Made by a program: the position numbers and the translations under genes
Notes under the pieces: generated by a model
The model's database searches: none
What the model was told of the DNA's origin: nothing
What the model saw: only the letters and a program-made list of their open reading frames with translations
NCBI GenBank assembly: GCA_006384855.1
Contig: VCJN01000543.1
Span: 186,001-250,000, forward strand
Source: Tetraselmis striata
Lineage: Eukaryota > Chlorophyta > Chlorodendrophyceae > Chlorodendrales > Chlorodendraceae
DNA length: 64,000 bases
Direction: 5' to 3'
Part shown: piece after piece, positions 1-10,671 of the stretch
Position numbering within the stretch: position 1 is the first letter of the stretch
How the letters are laid out: every line of letters starts with the position of its first letter

Positions 1-1
1 G

Positions 2-529
2 TCGAGAGACAACTCCTTCTTTGTGTACAAGATGTTGAAGCAAGTCCCCGACGCCGACCCACCCCCCTACACCACCGAGGAGCTGGAGAGCGAGGAGGAG
101 CTGCCAAGAAACCTGCTGGCGGAGCGCGAAGACGCCAAGTACACCACCATGGTCGCGCGAGCTCAACACTTCTACCTTGCCACGCCACCGCCCCCGCCAG
201 GGGCTGACTCGGACGACAGCCGTGGCAGCGCGCGGCCCATTCGGGCTGCATTGTGTACGGTGTGGACGCCGGAACGAGCCCACACTGCCGTGGGCTTGGA
301 CTTGTGGAGAGTGCCGGGCGGCGGCGGTGGATCCGGCGGGGAGGAGGCCCTTGTCCTACTAGATGGTCCGGGCATCCGCAAGGTGGCTGTTCTCATGGCC
401 CCGGCCGACATGTCCTCCGCGAAGGCTGCCGACTTGGGCGTCGACGCCGGGGAGCTGCTGGTGGCGGGGATCCACGCAAGATCGCAGGACGGTGCGCGAG
501 GGGGGGGGGGGGCAGCGGCTGTGGGATAG
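2..529 (+). CDS. Hypothetical protein, 5' truncated by window edge
   Basis: The frame is open from base 2, reading SRDNSFFVYKMLKQVPD before the first internal Met, and runs to a stop at 529, so the true start lies outside the window. The composition looks like protein in its first half: an acidic stretch (residues ELESEEEL) and then a proline run. From about position 500 the frame crosses a 13-base G run (500-512) and ends in a Gly/Ala tail, so the real exon probably ends before that, for example at the CAG near 487. I do not recognise a domain. It could be the last visible exon of a gene or of a mobile element. Confidence 0.3.
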   Translation, partial: SRDNSFFVYKMLKQVPDADPPPYTTEELESEEELPRNLLAEREDAKYTTMVARAQHFYLATPPPPPGADSDDSRGSARPIRAALCTVWTPERAHTAVGLDLWRVPGGGGGSGGEEALVLLDGPGIRKVAVLMAPADMSSAKAADLGVDAGELLVAGIHARSQDGARGGGGAAAVG

Positions 530-692
530 GCGGCGCAGCGGTTGCTACCGAGGGAGGCTTAGCGTCGTTTGCAGTAGCAAGGCAGCCTTTCCGGTTGCAT
601 AGTGTGACGCCGCCTGGATGTAACCCAACAGTACGCACAAAGTGCAAGTGTTACACGCCCGTGTGCCCCACCCAATAACATTGCGCCCGACC

Positions 693-1589
693 TCACTGAC
701 GGCATGTCTCGCTCTCCTTCATCTCCTGGGCCGTCCGCCGCCTCACCCTGCGCACCCTACCAGCCGCGCGTGCCTTCTCGGAAGCCTCAGACACGGCGGC
801 GCGAGTCGCGTCGTGGAACGCGTCCCTGGCATGGCGGAACTCTGCTCTCACCGCGGCCGTGGTCGGGCAGGGGACTGCCCGCTGATGGGTCGCCATGCAT
901 GGGTACTTGGGGCCGCACAAAGCCGGGGTGCCGTCGCAGCAACACTCCCAGTCCGTCCGTCGGCCGCAGTACACGCATGACGGGCGTCCGGCCAGGACAC
1001 GCACATGATAGTGCATGTGGCCGCCTCCCGCCACTGCTCGTAGTGCTCCGGTCAACATGGCGACGAGCAAGTCCGCATGTCCCGCAGGTGGCTGCGGGGC
1101 GGGTGGCGCGAGCGCAGCCTCGCTCGCCTCGACAACCCCCTCATCCCTATCAGTCGCCTCTACCACGGCCTCCTCCGCCTCCTGATGCGGCGCATCAGGC
1201 GCATCGTCGTCGCCTGGCAGGGCGTCCCCCCCCGCAACGGCGCCGTCGGCGGTGGCCGACGCCGTCGTGGCGGGGTGCTGTGAGGAGGTGGCCCTAGACA
1301 TAGGTGGGGCCGGCACCGCCATGTGTTGCTCCACATGCGGTGCGGTTGCGGTTGCGGTGCGGTTCCTGACGCGACAGCTCCGTCGCACAGGTACCGGCAC
1401 CGGCACCCCACGCCTGCTGCGCTTACCACCAACCGGCATGTTTCCTTTGGGAGGCGGTTCATCCGCGTCGGAGGTGAGCGGCGGTGCCGGTGTGGGTGTG
1501 GATACTGCGCGGCCATTAGGGCTCCCGCCGCCCGCCGCTCCGCCGACCCACGCCGCCGCCCGCATAGTCGCCTCGAATATATTATACAT
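693..1589 (-). CDS. ORF with piggyBac-type C-terminal zinc ribbon
   Basis: This is a 298-residue uninterrupted ORF. Residues 1-170 are low complexity (Ala, Pro, acidic). Residues about 203-237 hold a Cys/His cluster: CVYC, then ECCC, then ALCGPKYPCMATH. This spacing (CxxC, CxC, LC, PC, then H) resembles the small zinc ribbon at the C-terminus of piggyBac transposases and their domesticated relatives. The tail is basic and Ala-rich. No DDE catalytic core is visible in the ORF or next to it. It may be the last exon of a transposase-derived gene or a remnant. The start lies just 3' (on the minus strand) of a 24-base homopolymer, so the N-terminus is unreliable. The zinc-ribbon assignment is by eye. 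Confidence 0.45.
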   Translation of the reverse strand: MYNIFEATMRAAAWVGGAAGGGSPNGRAVSTPTPAPPLTSDADEPPPKGNMPVGGKRSRRGVPVPVPVRRSCRVRNRTATATAPHVEQHMAVPAPPMSRATSSQHPATTASATADGAVAGGDALPGDDDAPDAPHQEAEEAVVEATDRDEGVVEASEAALAPPAPQPPAGHADLLVAMLTGALRAVAGGGHMHYHVRVLAGRPSCVYCGRRTDWECCCDGTPALCGPKYPCMATHQRAVPCPTTAAVRAEFRHARDAFHDATRAAVSEASEKARAAGRVRRVRRRTAQEMKESETCRQ

Positions 1590-1600
1590 GACGCGGGGAC

Positions 1601-1624
1601 GGGGGGGGGGGGGGGGGGGGGGGG
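1601..1624. repeat. Homopolymer, 24 G
   Basis: Twenty-four consecutive G on the plus strand, immediately upstream of the minus-strand zinc-ribbon ORF. It is one of the longest such runs in the window. Confidence 0.95.
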
Positions 1625-2350
1625 AGTCGTGCGTTTCGTATATCGGCGGAACGGCGTGCGAAGCTGCGGCTGGCGAAGGTGGTGGAAGTAAGCGTGGCGG
1701 CGTCGGCGGCGTATTACCGTGCGTGCATGCGTGCGCAACCCGGCGGCAGCAAGCGCCGGACTCGGCGTGTGCCGGCGGCAGAGCAACGAAGCCATGGACA
1801 CGGTACGGGATGCCAAGTTTGGCTAAGCAACTGCCGAGGCTGGCGGCTTAACCCCCATGTCCGGCGGTTGAGGGACGGAAAGTGCGTAGAAGTTGATCGG
1901 CAAAGCGGGCATACAAGCCTGGCTGTGCTAGGTTCCTATTAAGTAATGGCGGTTTGTGCTAAGTAATTCGTAGGGGTGGACCATGCAGCGCAGGTAGGGG
2001 GCGGTATAAATGAGGCCGGGCACATATACTGCTCCACGAAACGACACTGTCGCACGTGTAGTTGAATAGACCCCCCCCCCCCCCCCCCACCCCCCCGCCG
2101 GGTCGGCCCGCCGAACCGCCACGGCATGTAATATGTGTCATGCATCGCCGGGGTATGTGTGAGTGGATGCCCCCCCCCCCCCCCCCCCCCTTTACACTTG
2201 TGCACTCATTAAGTTTGGGCTGGTTTCGGAGCAGTACATGTACGTATGTATATACATACAATAATGGAACGTATGTAGGACTTGCGCGGAAAGAGGCGGG
2301 GCTGGCGGAGTGCATTGGGGGTGCGTAGAGTAGCGTGTTGGTGAGATTCG
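1625..2350. other. Intergenic, no gene seen; two poly-C runs
   Basis: Every frame here gives only short, compositionally biased ORFs. There are an 18-base C run at 2071-2088 (interrupted by one A, then continuing) and a 21-base C run at 2170-2190. The last 70 bp already resemble the unit of the tandem array that follows. Confidence 0.6.
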
Positions 2351-3355
2351 GGGTGCATCGGACGCCGGATGCCCACCCACCCGGCGTAAAAGACGCGTAA
2401 TAATATTCACACTATATTAACACACAGATGTGTGAAAACCGGACATTCCGTGCCGGATGCATGGATGGGAATACGGCGTCCGATGCAGCCAAATCCCCAG
2501 GGACACGCTATTCTATGCACCGCCAATGCACTCCGCCAGCACCGCCTCATTCTCTGTCGATTTCGAAAACGCCTTCACATTATCCACCGCTAATTGCAAT
2601 TGCCACAGTGTAATGTTGTCACGATGTGCGCACACAACAACACTTACTACCGGTTCCGACGCGGATGGAGGCGGTGCTTGCGGAGTGCACTGGCGGTGCA
2701 CAGACTAGTGTGCTGCAAATAATTGGGGTGCATCGGACGCCGGATGCCCATCCACCCGGCGTAAAAGACGCGTAATATTCACACTATATTAACACACAGA
2801 TGTGTGAAAACCGGACATTTCGTGCCGGATGCATGGATGGGAATACGGCGTCCGATGCAGCCAAATCCCCAGGGACACGCTATTCTATGCACCGCCAATG
2901 CACTCCGCCAGCACCGCCTCATTCTCTGTCGATTTCGAAAACGCCTTCACATTATTATCCACCGCTAATTGCAATTGCCACAGTGTAATGTTGTCACGAT
3001 GTGCGCACACAACAACACTTACTACCGGTTCCGACGCGGATGGAGGCGGTGCTTGCGGAGTGCACTGGCGGTGCACAGACTAGTGTGCTGCAAATAATTG
3101 GGGTGCATCGGACGCCGGATGCCCATCCACCCGGCGTAAAAGACGCGTAATATTCACACTATATTAACACACAGATGTGTGAAAACCGGACATTCCGTGC
3201 CGGATGGATGGGGATACGGCGTCTGATGCAGCCAAATCCCCAGGGACACGCTATTCTATGCACCGCCAATGCACTCCGCCAGCACCGCCTCATTCTCTGT
3301 CGATTTCGAAAACGCCCTCACATTATCCACCGCTAATTGCAATTGCCACCGTGTA
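2351..3355. repeat. 375-bp tandem repeat, about 2.7 copies
   Basis: Units begin at 2351, 2726 and 3101, each opening with GGGTGCATCGGACGCCGGAT, giving an exact 375-bp period twice. Copies one and two differ mainly by a compensating 3-bp deletion and insertion and a few substitutions. The third copy follows the unit until about 3347 and then diverges. Each unit carries small ORFs on both strands that recur only because the DNA recurs, with no coding signature. The near-identity implies recent amplification. Confidence 0.92.
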
Positions 3356-4705
3356 CTGTTGTCAATTCGACTTCAGTTCGAGTCAATGGATTTGAGGCAA
3401 CGACTTACTACGAGTAGTTACGAGCAGCAACGAGTGGTATGGGTAAAAGAGAACAAAAAGTCTAGCGTACAAATCTCGATGTTCACATATTCTAAATTTT
3501 TCGTCGGCAGCAAAACCTCTCGGGGAAACGGGGGTGGCAGCGCCGCGGCAAACCAGTGAATCAACATGTAGGTAATCAAGCATCCAAACCAAACACACAT
3601 GGACAGCGGCACAACGCGTTGGTATCACATGGCGTGTATAGCTTGTCTCCGGTCACGGGAACCACAAGGCTCAGGGAATGCAAGACAAAAGGTTCGGGTG
3701 CTTAAGAATACTGCAATATGTTATTGGGAGTATATTTTTTTCTTGAGAATGCGCAACTCTTTGGCGGGCAGCCGTTCACGCTCTATTATGAAAATGGCGC
3801 CTCTGCATAGGGCAAAAATAACAATTAAAGTTGACGACATGGCAAAACTTCCCGCACATCGCAGTGGTGTGCGCACCTCCGTGCTCCCCATATTTGAACC
3901 CTATATCGAAAGCATGTGGAATATAGCTATGGACCATCTGCGGGAATGAGATTCGAAAGCTCCCCCCGCTTTGAGATTACACTCAATCGCAAATGCGGCA
4001 ATATGTAACAATGCAAACAACTGTGCGCCTCAATGCCTAGGCGACTGGCAAAGGTTTTGAGCGCGGGAGGAGGACACATAGAGCGAAGCATACATACCCC
4101 CCAAACAAGGTTGTAAATTTCAAAACACTTGCTTACAAAATCCGCAATAATACCAAATATGCGTATTATATTGTTCATTCCACTACATGCGTCAAAAGTA
4201 ATGAACGGGTGGGTGTTATTAATCCGTGCGCAGGCTGCACGCCACATCTCGCCAAACCGATTGCTGCCATGTGGGCATCTATCCTCATCTTTCCTCGAGC
4301 TAAGCACCCCCTAGTAGTCGCACAATGAATGCAAATGGCGTATGGTGGCCAAGTACGCATTTACATCTAGCATTGGTGAAATGCTACATCTTACCATATG
4401 TAATAAATGCGTTACATTGCATGTACGCGGTGTACATCTAGGGTAGTTATTATCTCGGGTATTCATATGCCCTAGTCTGACAACATGATGCGGGGTGATG
4501 TTGCGGCTATATCTTGCGTCGCGATTCCATGGCCGCGCTTAGCGTATATGCGCTTCAAAAATCAGCGATACCCGCCCACTAGCAGTGCGCGCCGGGAAAA
4601 CTAGGAAAATTGCCATCGGTCAGCAATAAAATGCGCAAAAAGCCGCAATGTAAGCGCGCAGTACATAAGGTCAGAGTGTTGTCGTAAACTGTGTGCACGG
4701 TGCAC
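3356..4705. other. Intergenic; possible transposase remnant on minus strand
   Basis: This stretch is lower in GC than its surroundings and has no complete gene. On the minus strand (3927-4307) a 126-residue ORF contains HPFITFDACSGMNN. A second place at about 10190-10265 (minus) also reads PFITFDACS, and the two share a 22-bp identical stretch (4189-4210 and 10243-10264). The TFDAC string is loosely like the first catalytic Asp segment of piggyBac-type DDE transposases, but no other catalytic residue can be placed. I treat it as an unclassified repeat remnant. Confidence 0.3.
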
Positions 4706-5135
4706 TTAGTCGCATCCACCCCCGCGCCCGCTTAGCCCGCGCACCGTGGTTCGCGCGCGGCGGGCCCGCCTCACTACGAGGAAATGTGCCGACGGCGAAT
4801 CGAATTTGCCCAAGGGCGTACGCGCGTAGGAGTAGCGTCGCTTAAACGCTACCCATGCCGCAGCCCGAAAGTAACAATTGCGCTTTGTTGTGTAAATGCG
4901 CCGCGTGTATGAGACTGTACATGCCGTCACCACGTTACCGCATGAAGACGTGCGGCGCGCACGCGCCGCGTACGGGCACGCCCACGAGATTTTCGAGGTA
5001 CTTACAGTCGGTAATGCTACGACCACCGCTACACCGGATCCATCAGCTGGTACTATGGCCCGTACGGCTACGAACACTAGCGGAGGACGGCGCGTCACCA
5101 CATCTCCTTTTATGGCCACTCCCCATGGAGTTGGT

Positions 5136-6305
5136 ATTGGTGAGGCCGCCTCTATTGCCCAGCAAACGCTTCCTATCGGTGGTACGATTACAGCCAATAC
5201 CCTTACTACATGCGCTTTTGTAGTTCTCAAGCTACCGTCGCCCGGGGATGTAGTGACACCCCTCCGTCAGCGGCAACTCCTTCCCTCCTAGAATCGCAGC
5301 CAGGCGGTACTATAGCTCCGCCCTTGGGTACGGCGGGTACGGGTGCTGCCTCCGATGATCAACCCGCGACCATGGTTGTCCAATGCCACCGCAACCGTGC
5401 GATTCGCTTGCGTAAATTCGTAGCCCTCGGTCTTGGCTTCCAGCGTACGGGTGTTGCGGCCTCGCAACTTGATACCATGCGCTTGTGCAACGCGTGCATG
5501 CCGGGCTCCCTATAACTTTTCCTGTCGGCGGATCACGAGTCGGCCCGCAAGTTTCCCACGATGCTTATATTCACCGGCTGCCGCTGCGCGGGTGGGCCTT
5601 CGCCAGCGCGGGGGTTACGCGCTTGTCATATGCCCTGGCCCCACGTGTGGTATTGATCCCTTATGGCTTCGCTCTACTACGGATGGTTCGAACCGGAACG
5701 CTACGGATCTCGTCGCGGATCATCGGCCCATCTGCCCCGACCGTTGCGAACCACAAGCACCGCATGCATACCGCTTTGAAAAATATGTGGGCTTTTGTGG
5801 TGATTATTGAAATTGAGGCGGTGCTTGACCGGGACCGCTCGGGAGTCGGCGACTTGACCCTTGAGACAAGTGCGATGCGCCCAGCGGACTGCTCGCGGCC
5901 GTTAGATTTGACGCTGGCGGGGTTGGGGAGGGGGGGGGGGGGGGGGGGGGGGAGGCGTGCCATTACATGATCAATTTCGCGTTCGTGTCCTCCACGACCC
6001 CCGCTTCATGCTTCCTTCGTGCTCAGTCCGTCAAGACTCTTCGGAACTTTGTCGCCAGCCAGCGTGCTGAGTTCCGCCATCACCTGTCGCGCACGCGACG
6101 GGGGTTGTTGCAGCGAGTATCTGTTAGCGTGCATGGTAATACCTTGGGCAGCATTCTCTCTGCCGGCGTGCACACGGCCAAGTGTGATGTGCCTGTCCGT
6201 GCTCATCCCGCACCCTCTTCTATTTTTGTTTCCACCTCGCAGTTGCTGTATGTAGTGGACGTTATTGCCTTATGGGATGATTTCCTGATCGCCTTTTGCA
6301 GCTAT
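5136..6305 (+). mobile_element. Repeat family TE-A, copy 1 (internally deleted)
   Basis: This block matches, in inverted orientation, the block at 35085-36480. Both encode the same broken reading frames: a Pro/Ala/Thr segment, then GFQRTGxxAS, LGLRQHGG-like and DGSNRNATD strings, then a poly-G run (here 5930-5952, 23 G), then a frame starting MINFA. Compared with copy 2, this copy lacks roughly 250 bp after the ACGACCCCC sequence near 6000. Conservation of the frames between copies suggests it once coded for a protein. I cannot place it in a transposon superfamily. No terminal repeat was defined. Confidence 0.65.
5930..5952. repeat. Homopolymer, 23 G, inside TE-A copy 1
   Basis: The run sits at the same internal position as the 27-base run of TE-A copy 2 (35683-35709, read on the minus strand). 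The homopolymer was therefore part of the repeat before it spread. Confidence 0.9.
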
Positions 6306-7127
6306 TTATCACATTTCTTATACTACATCATGAACAAGTTATCTAAATATGTTACATCATACACCTGCCCACAAAAATCGTGCCCCTTTGTCGAGCATCA
6401 ATTGTAGATTGGCCCATTATGAGCTCCGCCACCTTCGTTTCCGGCCGCGCCCTTCCATGTGCCATACGAGAACATGACATCATGCGTGGGGGCAAACATG
6501 AGTGCCGTGTGTTGTGCTCCCGTTGTAAAAGCCATACGTGTGCGTGTCATTTTTCAGGGATAGTAATGAATTTGATAACCCAATGTCACGAGGGCACGAG
6601 TTTTTATATCGCACGTATATGCGTTCTATGCGTACGGTTGCACGCCAAGAGTTAGCTCTATCTACCATCGTAGGGCACATTCACAAAGGCGCGCTCTCCC
6701 CGCCGTCGGCATGCAAGCAAGTGAGCACTTCCGCAAAACGGCCAATACTGCAATTAAGGCTTGCTCCAAAACCAGCCCACCTACATTTGTTGTCCGCATT
6801 CAATGTGCTCTTGGTAGAGCCGGGCTTTAGCCCGTATAGCTGCGCGGGGGTGCAGCTCCCGAGTCAGCGGGTGGGTAGTCCATATGGTCACATGCTAGGG
6901 CATCATCCAGGGTATGTGGTAGGGCTGGCGATCAATACGCTCCCATATTCTGCTATTGGGCTGCGCCTGGCGGGCCTACCTCTACGCAGGAAAGATCCGC
7001 CCGCGCGGGGCGAGTACGTCGCCTTTTCAACGGGATGCGGGTCGCGCGGTAAGCCACTGTACCAGACTTTGTAGGAGAGAACCTAAGAATATTCGCATCG
7101 CCCCCCCCCCTACCCCCCTCGGTTATA
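6306..7127 (+). other. Unassigned region with a 178-residue ORF
   Basis: The longest open frame (6538-7074, plus) gives 178 residues with no motif that I recognise. Nothing supports it as an exon: no partner ORFs and no repeat match were found. It may be the downstream part of a TE-A relative or chance. Confidence 0.25.
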
Positions 7128-7197
7128 TGTTCACCCAGGGCCCCGGCAGGGTTCGAACCTAATCAGAGTGGAATCAGGAGCGGAACCGGCAGGTCCC
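7128..7197 (-). repeat. tRNA-like sequence, probably a SINE head
   Basis: Read on the minus strand, TGGCGGAGGGG resembles a pol III A box and GGTTCGAACCC is a perfect B box, about 45 bases apart. The remaining arms do not fold into a convincing tRNA. I read it as a tRNA-derived repeat or a decayed tRNA gene. Confidence 0.45.
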
Positions 7198-7532
7198 CTC
7201 CGCCACCTGTCACATCTCAAGTCGCTGATGATGATTATTCTAAGTTATTTTTAAAATACGTGATGTAAATGCGCCACTACACTACCACTCGGCGGTCGGC
7301 GCCGCCGGTGCTGACGTGGTGATACGGACAGATGCGTACAGGGCAAGATGACTTAAAAACCAAGGGGGACTGTATCTAGATTGACATGAGCTTGCTGCAG
7401 AAGGCGACTGTGTATGATGTAATGATGTAATTCAATCGAATATTTTAATTCAATCCAATCCAAGACGAATTGAATACAGTATTATGTCAGTAGTATAATT
7501 CTGATTATTATTAGTCGCTATATTAATACTAA
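7198..7532. other. AT-rich spacer, nothing recognised
   Basis: About 330 bp of relatively AT-rich DNA with short direct repeats of a TTCAATC-type word. No ORF or RNA motif is visible. Confidence 0.5.
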
Positions 7533-8618
7533 GCGGCGCTTCGCGCCGGGGATTTGTGGAGGTGCCCCTACCTCTTGGGTTGAGCCTGGTGCGGGATGCG
7601 GGCCGCTTTTAGCCGGCTTGCAGTGTTGATCTTGTAGTACTGTTGTTTCCGGGTAATAATGCTTTTAGCGTTAGATTTGTCAGTAATTTATTTTTCAAAA
7701 GAGACGTATTATTTTGTAAAACAGATTAAATCTGCAAGCCGCGTAAAAGCGGGCCGCTGACTACTGGTGTGCATTACAAAAAGGCCAGTTCCCAACCCAC
7801 CGCTAAAAGTTGTATTACCCCCCAAAAAAAAGCAGCACTACAAGATCAGCAATACAGTACAAGCCGCCTACAGGCGGCCCGCATCCCGCACGAGGCCGCG
7901 CAGGCCGGTCGTCAGGTCTACGGGGCGGGCACGGCGCGAATCGCCACGCCCGCCGCCTGCACCGGCACCGGACGCCGGACGCCGCCGTTTGACCGTCGCC
8001 CGTCCGTCGACGGACGCCGGGTCCCGGGTCGGTGGACTGCCCCCGCACCACGGCGACCCCTTTTTACAGCATCACTGTACAACATATACTCGGACCACCG
8101 TATATATATAGTCGCTGTATAAATAAAGCGGGCGAGTCTCGCTTGCTGATTCAGCAGTAAAAACGCGCTGCGGTACCGCGTTATTTTGGCGTTTTAGACG
8201 AATATATGACGTGCCTGGGCTAGAATACACGCGCATCCATTCAGAATCTTACCGTACACGTACCAGTACCGTGAAATCAAACGACCAAAACCGAACGTAT
8301 GACGGTTCATACGCGAAGCGCGTATGTGACAGGACGTACGGAGGACATTCGTGATTTTTGCAGTATGTTTCCGGTATAATTCACGATAGATCCGTCTTAG
8401 TCGCAGGATTTTTACGGACTGTGGTGAGAGTGCCTAGAAATCAAACGAGCACAGATCGAACGTATGACGGTTCATTCACGAAGACGCAGCACACGAGGAC
8501 GGAGGACGGACGCCTAAAAATCCGTGATAAAACCGTATTGTAACCGGTATCGATTCTCTCGTATTCCAAGTGATTACGGACGCGGCTCTCCTTTTCCTCC
8601 GCTCAACCCAAGAGGTAG
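7533..8618. mobile_element. TIR element, copy 1 (non-autonomous)
   Basis: The sequence CTACCTCTTGGGTTGAGC at 7568-7585 reappears as its reverse complement at 8601-8618, an 18-bp perfect terminal inverted repeat. About 35 bp to the left (with the GGCGCTTCGCGCC palindrome at 7536-7548) is also shared with copy 2. The interior has no conserved ORF. It contains a segment beginning TACTGGTGTGCATTACAAAA (7762) that recurs at 9217 and, diverged, at 18336 and 49597. The element therefore looks non-autonomous, MITE-like or a deleted DNA transposon. No target-site duplication could be fixed. Confidence 0.7.
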
Positions 8619-8932
8619 CGACTATTAGTATTAGTATTAGTATTAGTATTAGTATTAGTATTAGTATTAGTATTAGTATTAGTATTAATATTAGTATTAG
8701 TATTAATATTAGTATTAATATTAGCATAGTATTAGCATTAGTATTATCATTAGCATTGGTATTGGTAGTAGTATTAGTATTCGTATCAGTATTAGTATTA
8801 GTAGTAGTATTAGCATAGTTTTAGTATTAGTCTTTGTCTTAGTGTTGGTATTAGTGTTAGTATTAGCATTAGTGTTAGCATTAGTGTTAGTATTCGTATT
8901 GGCATTAGTATTATTAGTGTTAGTATTAGTAC
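8619..8932. repeat. ATTAGT hexanucleotide microsatellite
   Basis: About 310 bp of ATTAGT units, regular at the left and increasingly variant to the right (ATTAGC, GTTAGT, GTAGT). It fills the gap between the two tandem TIR elements exactly. The long Ile/Ser ORFs in it are artefacts of the repeat. Confidence 0.93.
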
Positions 8933-10150
8933 TAAGCGGCGCTTCGCGCCGGGGATTTGTGGAGGTGCCCCTACCTCTTGGGTTGAGCGTGGTGCGGGAT
9001 GCGGGCCGCTTTTAGCCGGCTTGGACTGTTGATCTTGTACTACTGTTGTTTCCGGGTAATAATGCTTTTATTAGCGTTAGAGTTAGATCTGTCAGTATTT
9101 TTTTTTCGCCAGTAATTTATTTTTTTTCGTCAGTAAATTATTGTTTTTCAACAGAGACGTATTATTTTGTAACACAGATTAAATCTGCAAGCCGCGTAAA
9201 AGCGGGCCGCCGACCACTGGTGTGCATTACAAAAAGGCCGGTACACAACCCACCGCTAAAAGTGGTACTACCCCCCCAAAAAAAAAAAAGGCAGCACTGC
9301 AAGATCAGCAATACAGTACAAGCCGCCTACGGGCGGCCCGCATCCCGCACGAGGCCGCGCAGGTCGGGCCGGTCGTCAGGTCTACGGGGCGGGCACGGCG
9401 CGAATCGCCACGCCCGCCGCCTGTACCGGCACCGGACGCGGGACGCCGCCGTTCGACCGTCGCCCGTCCGTCGACGGACGCCGGGCCCCGGGTCGGCGGA
9501 CTGCCCCCGCACCGCGGCGATCCCTTTTTACACCATCATGTTGCAGCATATCCTCCGACCACCGTGTATATAGTCGCTTATTTGGTGATTTCCGATATCG
9601 CCTTCTGCTGCTAGCTCATGTAATCATATAGTCGCTGTATAAATATAGAGGGCGAGTCTCGCTTGCCGATTCAGCAGTAAAAACGCGCTGCGGTACCGCG
9701 TTATTTTGGCGTTTCAGACGAATACATGACGTGCCTGGGCTAGAATACACGCGCATCCATTCAGAATCTCGCCGTCTTCGGAGGTGTGCCTAGAAATCAA
9801 ACGAGCACAGATCGAACGTATGACGGTTCATACGCGAAGACGCAGCACAGGAGGACGAAGGACGGACATTCGTGATTTTTGCAGTATGTTTCCGGTATAA
9901 TTCACGATAGATTCGTCTTAGTCGCAGGATTTTTACGGACTGTGGTAGGAGTGCCTAGAAATCAAACGAACACAGATCGAACATATGACGGTTCATTCAC
10001 GAAGACGCAGCACACGAGGACGGACGGAGGACGGAGGACGGACGCCTAGAAATCCGTGATAAAACCGTATTGCGACCGGTATTAATTCTCTCGTATTCCA
10101 GGCAATTTCGGACGCGGCTCTCCTTTTCCTCCGCTCAACCCAAGAGGTAG
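8933..10150. mobile_element. TIR element, copy 2 (non-autonomous)
   Basis: Direct tandem copy of the element at 7533-8618. The left TIR is at 8971-8988 and the right TIR at 10133-10150; here the match extends to about 21 bp with the added CCC. Internally it carries small insertions relative to copy 1 and an extra duplication: a block containing CCTAGAAATCAAACGA occurs twice (about 9787 and 9952). Extensive similarity to copy 1 over more than 1 kb indicates recent duplication or nested insertion. It has no protein-coding content. Confidence 0.7.
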
Positions 10151-10394
10151 GGGAATTCAAGCTTGCCCTTTTATTCATCATTATACTCATGATGGGCCGC
10201 CGTGATCCAAGGATTGCTATTGGATTACTACTGATACTACAGGCGTCAAAAGTAATGAACGGGTTTCAACGACTCCACCAACAAATCGGTGCCGCAGAGG
10301 TACAGCGAGTGGTTAATAAGTACACCGGGTTTCAAGGTTTAAATATCAATAAAACTACTAAAGGTTTATGAATTTTAAAAGCAAAAAGTAGAGA
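10151..10394. other. Short spacer with the 22-bp TFDAC repeat match
   Basis: Contains the second occurrence of the 22-bp sequence shared with 4189-4210. On the minus strand it again reads PFITFDACS followed by a different tail, so a small piece of the same unclassified repeat lies here. Confidence 0.35.
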
Positions 10395-10572
10395 CTAGTA
10401 AAAGTGAAGTGAAGTTCGCCCCGGGACGTCGGCCGAAGCCGCCCCACTACTTAACCTCTTGCGCCAAATGCAGTCGTAGGTCTGGCATAGCCCGTAGATC
10501 ATTGCCTCATTCGAACCCCGAAGGGCTAATGCATCAACCGGGGCAACCCAGGACACGCCGGGACGATATTGA
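10395..10572 (-). repeat. tRNA-derived SINE, 3' part
   Basis: Matches the body of the element at 21571-21837: GTTCGCCCCGGGACGTCGG, then GCCGCCCC, then CTGGCATA and ATTCGAACCCCGAAGG. On the minus strand it ends in a tail made of ACTTTTACT-type units. The tRNA-like head is missing; the match stops near the GGGACGA motif. Confidence 0.75.
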
Positions 10573-10671
10573 AGTGTTTTAGACGGTGATCCAACAGTGT
10601 GACATCGCCTTTAACAGCTAGCTCCTACCGGTAACTATATTCATCCAACATTGTTGGAAATTCCATCATTA

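Noticed and set aside
2428-3083. Recurring 60-85 residue ORFs
   Set aside because: They recur only because the 375-bp DNA unit recurs; frames exist on both strands and have no motif.
2351-3355. Regularly spaced repeats as a possible CRISPR array
   Set aside because: The repeat is a contiguous 375-bp tandem unit without distinct spacers, and the genome is eukaryotic.
6538-7074. 178-residue ORF as a confident gene
   Set aside because: No motif, no homologous copy and no splice partner; kept only as an unassigned region.
8476-8818. Ile/Ser and Leu/Ile repeat ORFs on both strands
   Set aside because: Produced by the ATTAGT hexanucleotide array.
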